A stretch of 64,000 nucleotides of DNA, from assembly GCA_023512835.1 (NCBI GenBank), contig CM042091.1, forward strand, positions 17,253,506 through 17,317,505, given 5' to 3'. A program made the translations under genes and the position numbers. Source of the DNA: Taxillus chinensis (taxonomy: Eukaryota; Streptophyta; Magnoliopsida; Santalales; Loranthaceae). Positions 58,862 through 64,000 of the stretch are shown here, piece after piece. Each line of letters begins with the position of its first letter. The first letter of the stretch is position 1. The notes beneath the pieces were generated by a model. The model had not been told where the DNA came from. It saw only the letters and a program-made list of their open reading frames with translations, and did no database searches.

Positions 58862-60750
58862 TGTAATGACCCGCGTTTTGCGGTATGTAAGAAGTTAATC
58901 ACAGATGCCTTGTGAGTGGAAATTATTGGGTTTAGGGAGTTTTCTTCCCACACACTTTAGCTAAAACACCTTAAATGTTGATGCACAAGTTTGAGGTAAG
59001 AGATGAGCCCAAGAGGGGACTTTTGGGAGGTGCACGTGACAAGTGATAACGTGCATTTATGCCCTAGGAAGATGCTATTTGCATATACAGGCACTTTTAG
59101 GCTATTTTGTCAGTTTTTGGAGATTAATTTTGACCAAATAGATGGCCTCAAATCAATTGGCGTGCAGAACTAAAGTTTCTCATAATGATGTCCTCTACTT
59201 TCCACAGAAGTTTCAGAGTCAAAGGCCTTGAACACCAATTGGACCAATTGGCGTGGAAGCATATTACTGCATACCAGCCTTCTACTTGATGCAAGGAAGC
59301 TTGGGGAAGAATTTCACCTAATTTGGAGCTGTATGCCAATTGGGAATATGACGTGCATTATGGCTTGCAGCCATGTTTTTGTATCGTCACCTTGGTTTTG
59401 TTATTCTGATAATCTTTTCCCGAATGACCATGTTGGAATTATGGATATTTTGTCGTGTGTGAATGCGGGAAGGTTGTAGCTTGTGTGATCAAAACTACGT
59501 CGTTTTGATGCTGGGATTCAATTAATCAAAACTACGTCGTTTTGATGTTGGTGTGCCTATATAAGAGGTGAAGGACTCTTAGGTTTAGGGTTCTTCTTTT
59601 GGCTAGCCACTGCAGCCGTTACAGGAGAGAGAGAGAGGGGGGAAGGAAGGAGAGCTGCTGGTTGCTGCCGGAGCATCTTGCGTGGGGAGGACGGCGTCTA
59701 GCGCGGGAGCAAGGAGGATCTTCTTTAAGGTAGGGGTTCTGTTCTTCCTTGTACCTATCCCAGGGTAATGGCCTTGTGGTAGGCGATTTGTAATCTGGAT
59801 ATATATATTATATGTAAATCCATATATGTGTGATCTCCTATATGGATGTTGGCCTTCAGTGGCATGTATATGTTTGAAATTAGGCCTGTGTGGCCATGCG
59901 CATTAGGTGTTTGATATTATGCCTGTGAGGTTATGCATGTTATGCAATTGATGTTATGCCAGTGTGGTTATGCCTGGAAAGTGTTTGATGTTATGCCTGT
60001 GAGGATTATGCATGTTAAGTGTTTGATGTTATGCCAGTGTGGATATGCATGTTAAGTGTTTGTTGTTATGCCTGAATAACTGAGATGTGTGTTAAGTGGT
60101 TGGTATTATGTCAGTGAGACTGACTGTGGAGCCTAAGAAGCCTGAGAGGCTGAGGCAATGCTTGTGTACTTGTGGAGCCTGAGAGGCTGAGTTAATGTCA
60201 GTGAGACTGACTGTGGAGCCTGAGAGGCTGAGTTACTATCAGTGGGACTGACTGAGGAGTTTTGTGGCAATGGTCGTATTTGTTTTGTGGCTTGTTGAGT
60301 ATAGTATTGATTATGACCTGTTTAGGATGTAATTGCCACGACACCGCACTTGAGCACTTCTTTATATAGATGGTAGGAGCATGAGATGGGTCGGGGAGAC
60401 ATGATCTCTACTAAGCTGTGGTTGCTCACCCTTCCTACTGCGGTGTGTTTTCTTGCAGGAACCTACGAGCGTTAGGTGGGAACACCAAGGTGGAAGAGTT
60501 CTGTTTTGTGGTTTTGTTTTATGTTATTTGTGTTATATAATTCAGTTGAGGCCTTGTAACCCCAGTGGGGAGATATTGAAATGAAGTTTGAGACATAATA
60601 AAGGCATGTGGTTTGAATTTATTAAATATATGATTTTGTCTCTGAATATAAAGTGTGAAGTGTATGTTGTACTCTATCCTCTTTATCCAAACCCGGGTAA
60701 AGGGAGGGTCACGTTCCGGTCTCCTCAGGTTGGAAATCCGGGGCGTGACA
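58862..60750 (+). mobile_element. Gypsy-type solo LTR with ATCAT target duplication
   Basis: The 1889-bp block starts TGTAATGACCCGCG and ends CGGGGCGTGACA, so it has TG...CA ends, and it is flanked by ATCAT on both sides (58857-58861 and 60751-60755). No internal domain is left, so this is a solo LTR produced by recombination between two LTRs. A TATA box, TATATAAG, sits at 59558-59565. Upstream of it are two copies of AAAACTACGTCGTTTT (59491-59506 and 59528-59543). Downstream, 59880-60250 consists of repeats of GTTATGCC(A/T)GTG and GAGCCTGAGAGGCTGAG words. The GCCCCG-type 3' end is common in plant Gypsy LTRs. Confidence 0.9.
59488..59546 (+). promoter_or_regulatory. Duplicated near-palindromic ACGT box upstream of the LTR TATA
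   Basis: A 22-bp box with core AAAACTACGTCGTTTT is present twice, 37 bases apart, at 59488-59509 and 59525-59546. The copies are identical. Each is nearly its own reverse complement around ACGT, the core bound by plant bZIP factors. The second ends 11 bases before TATATAAG. The placement suggests an enhancer element of the retroelement promoter. Confidence 0.65.
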
Positions 60751-60755
60751 ATCAT

Positions 60756-62347
60756 AAAAATTTAATAATGCTTAGTAAAATAAAAAGTTGAGTGTTCACA
60801 CTTTTTTTAATCGTAAAATCTCAAGGAAACACAAATAAAAATGTTAAAAGAAAAAAAACAACTTTGTTTTTAAAAAATGTTGAAAAAAAAAAACACAACT
60901 TTGTTTTTTCCTCTCCATCTCTCTTTTTTCACTCTTCTGGTTTCTTTTTACTATTTCCGGTGCTTACATATTACAAAAAAGGGTCACATAGGAGCTAATT
61001 ACAATCAACATTTTAGCATGATAAGAAAGAAAATGGTAAAGCTAATTATAAGTCCTGCAATACAAATGTGAGAAAAAGACTGGAAGATGACGCTCAAGAC
61101 AACAAACTCTAGCATGAAATATCTTATGAAAACCAAAATAATACAAGTCTATATGGTAAACAAAAATGAATACCGGTAAACCTATAAAAAATCAAAAAAC
61201 GAATATCAAAATCAAAATAGATACCAGTAAACCCATAGCAGACTTGAGATGAATACAGGAAGCAGAAATGACATATGGCAAGCTAAAAAATGACCAAAAA
61301 CAAAGCCAATTCGGAGCAAGTCAATACCAAAAAAAGTAAACGTACAGACCAAAACAAAAATAAACACAACAAAGAATATTAAAAACACCAAGGAAAAACA
61401 GATCATGGTCAAAAAAAACAAAAACAAACAGACCAAAAACAAGCAGGCCATAAAAACATAATAAAAAGCAGATCAAAGAACAAAAAAACAGTCCAAATAT
61501 AAACAAAGCAGATCGTGGCCAAAATCAACATAAGAAGAGGTCCACGACATGACTAGAATTCATGCAGTGTATACCTATACAGAGACATAGGTATGAGCCT
61601 ATATGGCAAAGAAACATGATAATGAAAACCTGAAATCTAAGAGACAAAGCACTGAACGTAAAAAAAACATAGAACCGGCAATCCAAAACTTATGTAGAGA
61701 CAATTCATATCTATAACGAAAATAAAATACATTGAAATAATAGAATTGACAATGTGTAACCGACATCAAAAGACAAGCCATTAAGGATTAATAGCGGTGA
61801 TCAGAATAAATGAAAGGCATTATAAAAACAAATCAAAACAAACTATATGATTAATAGTGGTGATTAAAAAAATAAAGATACAAAGATACAAACCAACCGA
61901 AATAGAGAGGTGATTAACACCAAAGAAAAACTAAAAAAATGAGGCTACAATAACTACATAGTATGGCCATAATCCTATATAAAACTTAAACAATGACTAG
62001 AGACTACGTAACTATGGCATCATAACAGAAGGGCGGTGTCACCGGTGGGGAAGGGAGGGGCAAGGGCGTTGCTGGGGAAGGGAGGAGAGAGGAGGTTGCC
62101 ATCGGGGGAGGGAGGGGGGAGGTCACGACGTGGGGGAAGAAGAAGGAAGGGATGCCTTAATTTTTTGTTAAATAGGGATAGATATCGTAATTGTTACTTG
62201 ATGTCATGACATCTTGTAAAAACTAAAACAAAAAATGAAATTAGAATATCCACAACAGATTTGGTATAATCAAACTTTCCTTATAATTTAGGGAAAAATA
62301 CAAAATTGTCAAAAATTCATTCACATCAAATTCCCTAAAATAGAATA
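60756..62347. other. Gene-free stretch, possibly a third diverged piece of the long LTR family
   Basis: The T/C-rich run at 60895-60960 followed by TTACATATTACAAAAAAGGG, the long A/C-rich stretch (61080-61950) and the GC-rich GGCGGTGTCACCGG block near 62030-62150 follow the same order as 50820-52100 and 55780-57000. Direct base matches are weak. No gene is present; open frames are compositional. Confidence 0.35.
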
Positions 62348-62524
62348 TAAGAGCATCTCCAACCATGCTCTCTACATACCCTTTCTATTTTAGCTAAAAG
62401 TTATTTTAGGGAGTCACTTTAATATTACCAATTCCAATCCAGCTCTCTATTTTAATTAAAGTATAAAATATTTTATTATTTTTTACAATTTGATAGAATT
62501 CTTAATCTCCTTCAGCTCTAGCCC

Positions 62525-62885
62525 TTCCTCTGGGGCAAAAATGACTGGTGCAGAGGTTACCTTTTGCAAGGTCACTGTCGGCTGGTTTCCCCAATTGTTC
62601 TACTGATTAAGTGAAGTCCAATATGTCATCAATGACTCATAGTCTAAAATTTTTATCATATTCATACATTTGCTCAGAGATATGGCTGTTTACTCCACTG
62701 AAAACTACAGCTCCTTTGGTGCTTGTAGCAATTAAGGAGTACTCCTCTAGTTTCACATCACGGTCAAAAAGGCTTCATGCTTGCTTTATTTCACCAGTGA
62801 AATCTTTAATTACCTGGCTAATTAGCATTATCATCTCAAGGTTTTCTAGATTCACAAGGTACCATGATGACTGCATACAAGTCAT
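62525..62885 (-). pseudogene. Captured solanesyl (polyprenyl) diphosphate synthase fragment
   Basis: On the minus strand the frame reads [20 protein letters not shown], then SLFDRDVKLEEY, then TSTKGAVVFSGV, SEQMYEYDKNFRL and VIDDILDFT, with APVIFA near 62550. This is the middle-to-C-terminal part of plant trans-type polyprenyl synthases. VIDDILDF corresponds to the second Asp-rich region. One or more stops and small gaps interrupt it (for example after RL). A TATGCAG acceptor-like sequence precedes it, so the fragment may start at an old exon edge. The active first Asp-rich motif is absent. It is a fragment and not a functional enzyme. Confidence 0.8.
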
Positions 62886-62934
62886 AGTCACCGTAACTTG
62901 AAGGGGAGGAAAACAAAGGAAGAGAGAAAGAGCA

Positions 62935-63390
62935 CAGTCTCCAGGGGGACGACGAGCCCGTAGCTTCCCAGGAACGACACGAGCTTGGATTTGTTGATAA
63001 TAACGATAAACTTTTTGCAAGCACCCTCAATTATCTTCTCTTTGAGGAGGAACCCGCCTCGTCCCTTAACGAGCTTGGAGAAGGGGTCGACCTCGTCGGA
63101 ACCGGCAATGGCGACGTCGACGACAAGGTGAGATTCAAGATCGGAGAGGGAGATTTCTAGGCAAATAGCCTATTCGTGGGTCTATTTGGAGGTGAGGATT
63201 CCTAAATTTTTCTAGAGCCTACCCAGCTAGAGAAGCTTGCCAATCCGATCGGCGGCATGCCTGGCGGGGGAACTGGTGTCCATGCCGGATTCAACGGACT
63301 CGATTGCCTTGTAGGTGGCGATTTTCTTCAACTCGTCCTGATAGAGGATGAGGGGCGGGCAAGCGGCAAGCGAAGGGGAAAGGGACTGGG
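62935..63390 (-). pseudogene. Captured ribose-5-phosphate isomerase A fragment
   Basis: Two pieces on the minus strand come from RpiA. The first (about 63229-63390) contains YQDELKKIATYKAIESVESG and HAADRIGKLL, the N-terminal helix region. The catalytic-site loop GLGTGSTA expected after ESGM is replaced by unrelated residues. The second (about 62935-63150) contains [32 protein letters not shown] and [10 protein letters not shown]. The family's DGADEVD motif reads AGSDEVD here, and KGRGG is kept. The pieces are out of frame with each other. The source gene works in the pentose phosphate and Calvin pathways; this copy cannot. Confidence 0.85.
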
Positions 63391-63582
63391 AGGACGACGA
63401 CGATGATTTTTTCAATAAAATAATTGATAGCGAGCGGTAAAAGCTCGCTATATGTGGCGAACCCAATGGTGGGTTACGTATTTTAGAGAGCGATTTAAGG
63501 GATAGGTTGGAGGAGCTACAGTGTGCATTTAACTCCCTATAATAGGGTAAAAAGTCAAATAGAGAGAGGGTTGGAGATGCTC

Positions 63583-63874
63583 TAAGGATAGGGAATGAAT
63601 AGTAAATCCATAACTATAGTGATTTACTATTTCTCCCTAAATATTTCTCCTATAATTTTTTAATATATATTATTATATTAGAATATTTTTATTAGTGATA
63701 ATAAATGAAAAGATGAAAGAAAAAATAATATAAAATAAATTAAATAATAAATGTAGATAAAAATAGGAAATATGATGTTTGATGTTTTTGAAAAATAAGC
63801 CAATTAGATACTATTTATCCTTAAAATAAGGATAAAAATATCAAAACTGATGTGGATGCTCTTATATATATATA
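63583..63874. other. AT-rich non-coding stretch, probably a second small MITE
   Basis: The sequence from TAAGGATAGGGAATG (63583) to AAAATAAGGATAAAAATATCAAAACTGATGTGGATGCTC has partially inverted ends around AGGATA and a terminal GAGCATCCACATCAG on the reverse strand, a common plant MITE end. The left partner is not clear. Confidence 0.4.
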
Positions 63875-63978
63875 TATATTGCTTTTGCTAGTGATTTACT
63901 TAATGCATTGAAAATAATTTTTAGTTAAATATATATTTATCTTTTTGCTTTTGCTGATGGATTGGAGATGCTTTAAGC
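63875..63978 (-). repeat. End fragment of the 7624-type MITE
   Basis: The reverse complement reads AAGCATCTCCAATCCATCAGC followed by text (TTTAACTAAAAATTATTTTCAATGCATTAAGTAAAT in shortened form) that parallels 7624-7715. It is therefore a second, partial copy of the MITE next to the caulimovirid locus, in opposite orientation. Confidence 0.6.
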
Positions 63979-64000
63979 TATTAAAAAAATTATAATTTTT

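Larger units (their letters stand above)
62351..63582. mobile_element. TIR element carrying fragments of two host genes (Pack-type)
   Basis: The left end GAGCATCTCCAACC (62351-62364) is matched perfectly by the reverse complement of 63569-63582, and weaker similarity (CTATT, CCCTA..AGGGAGT) extends inward. Both flanks are TAA (62348-62350 and 63583-63585), the 3-bp TWA duplication of PIF/Harbinger elements. There is no transposase. Inside, on the minus strand, are pieces of ribose-5-phosphate isomerase followed by pieces of solanesyl diphosphate synthase. Capture of exons from unlinked genes is known from Pack-MULEs and other Pack-TIR elements. Confidence 0.8.

Noticed and set aside
61212..61506. 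Phe/Leu/Val-rich minus-strand frames
   Set aside because: They are compositional products of an A/C-rich plus strand in decayed repeat DNA and not membrane proteins.
1..64000. CRISPR arrays, bacterial operons or a prophage
   Set aside because: Repeats here are transposon ends, microsatellites or tandem duplications without unique spacers of constant length. Spliced plant genes rule out a prokaryotic source.

Overview
The window is a piece of nuclear DNA from a flowering plant, almost certainly a eudicot. It has GT-AG introns in long AT-rich genes, plant-type gene families, and a dense load of plant transposable elements and integrated plant viruses. The sequence does not let me name the species.
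Three host genes are intact, and all lie on the minus strand. (1) A SCAPER-family gene (14114-23128) has eight coding exons and encodes 1715 aa. (2) A GH79 heparanase-like beta-glucuronidase gene (27107-30324) has nine coding exons, encodes 540 aa and contains one GC-AG intron. (3) A SNAP33/SNAP25-type Qb+Qc SNARE gene (45091-47618) has five coding exons and encodes 307 aa. I placed every splice site by hand, and all three frames stay open throughout. Nothing suggests the three genes share a pathway.
The rest is mobile or viral debris. At 1-4600 there are Ty1/Copia gag and RNase H remnants; at 5587 a tRNA-Leu(CAA) with a broken 3' end. At 8275-12570 a decayed endogenous caulimovirid (florendovirus/petuvirus-like) lies between two identical 322-bp direct repeats. 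At 23.9-26.4 kb there are two small DNA transposons with clean target-site duplications, and at 35.7-38.2 kb a broken hAT transposase. At 40.69-41.87 kb an endogenous geminivirus has a decayed Rep gene, iterons, a TATA box and a perfectly legible replication-origin hairpin. At 50.2-57.6 kb lie two long diverged LTRs, and at 58862-60750 a Gypsy-type solo LTR with a 5-bp target duplication. At 62351-63582 a terminal-inverted-repeat element carries pieces of two unrelated host genes, ribose-5-phosphate isomerase and solanesyl diphosphate synthase.
The observations most worth following up are the geminiviral origin, the identical repeats around the caulimovirid, and the two-gene capture element. 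None is a new enzymatic system. They record virus integration and gene-fragment capture.
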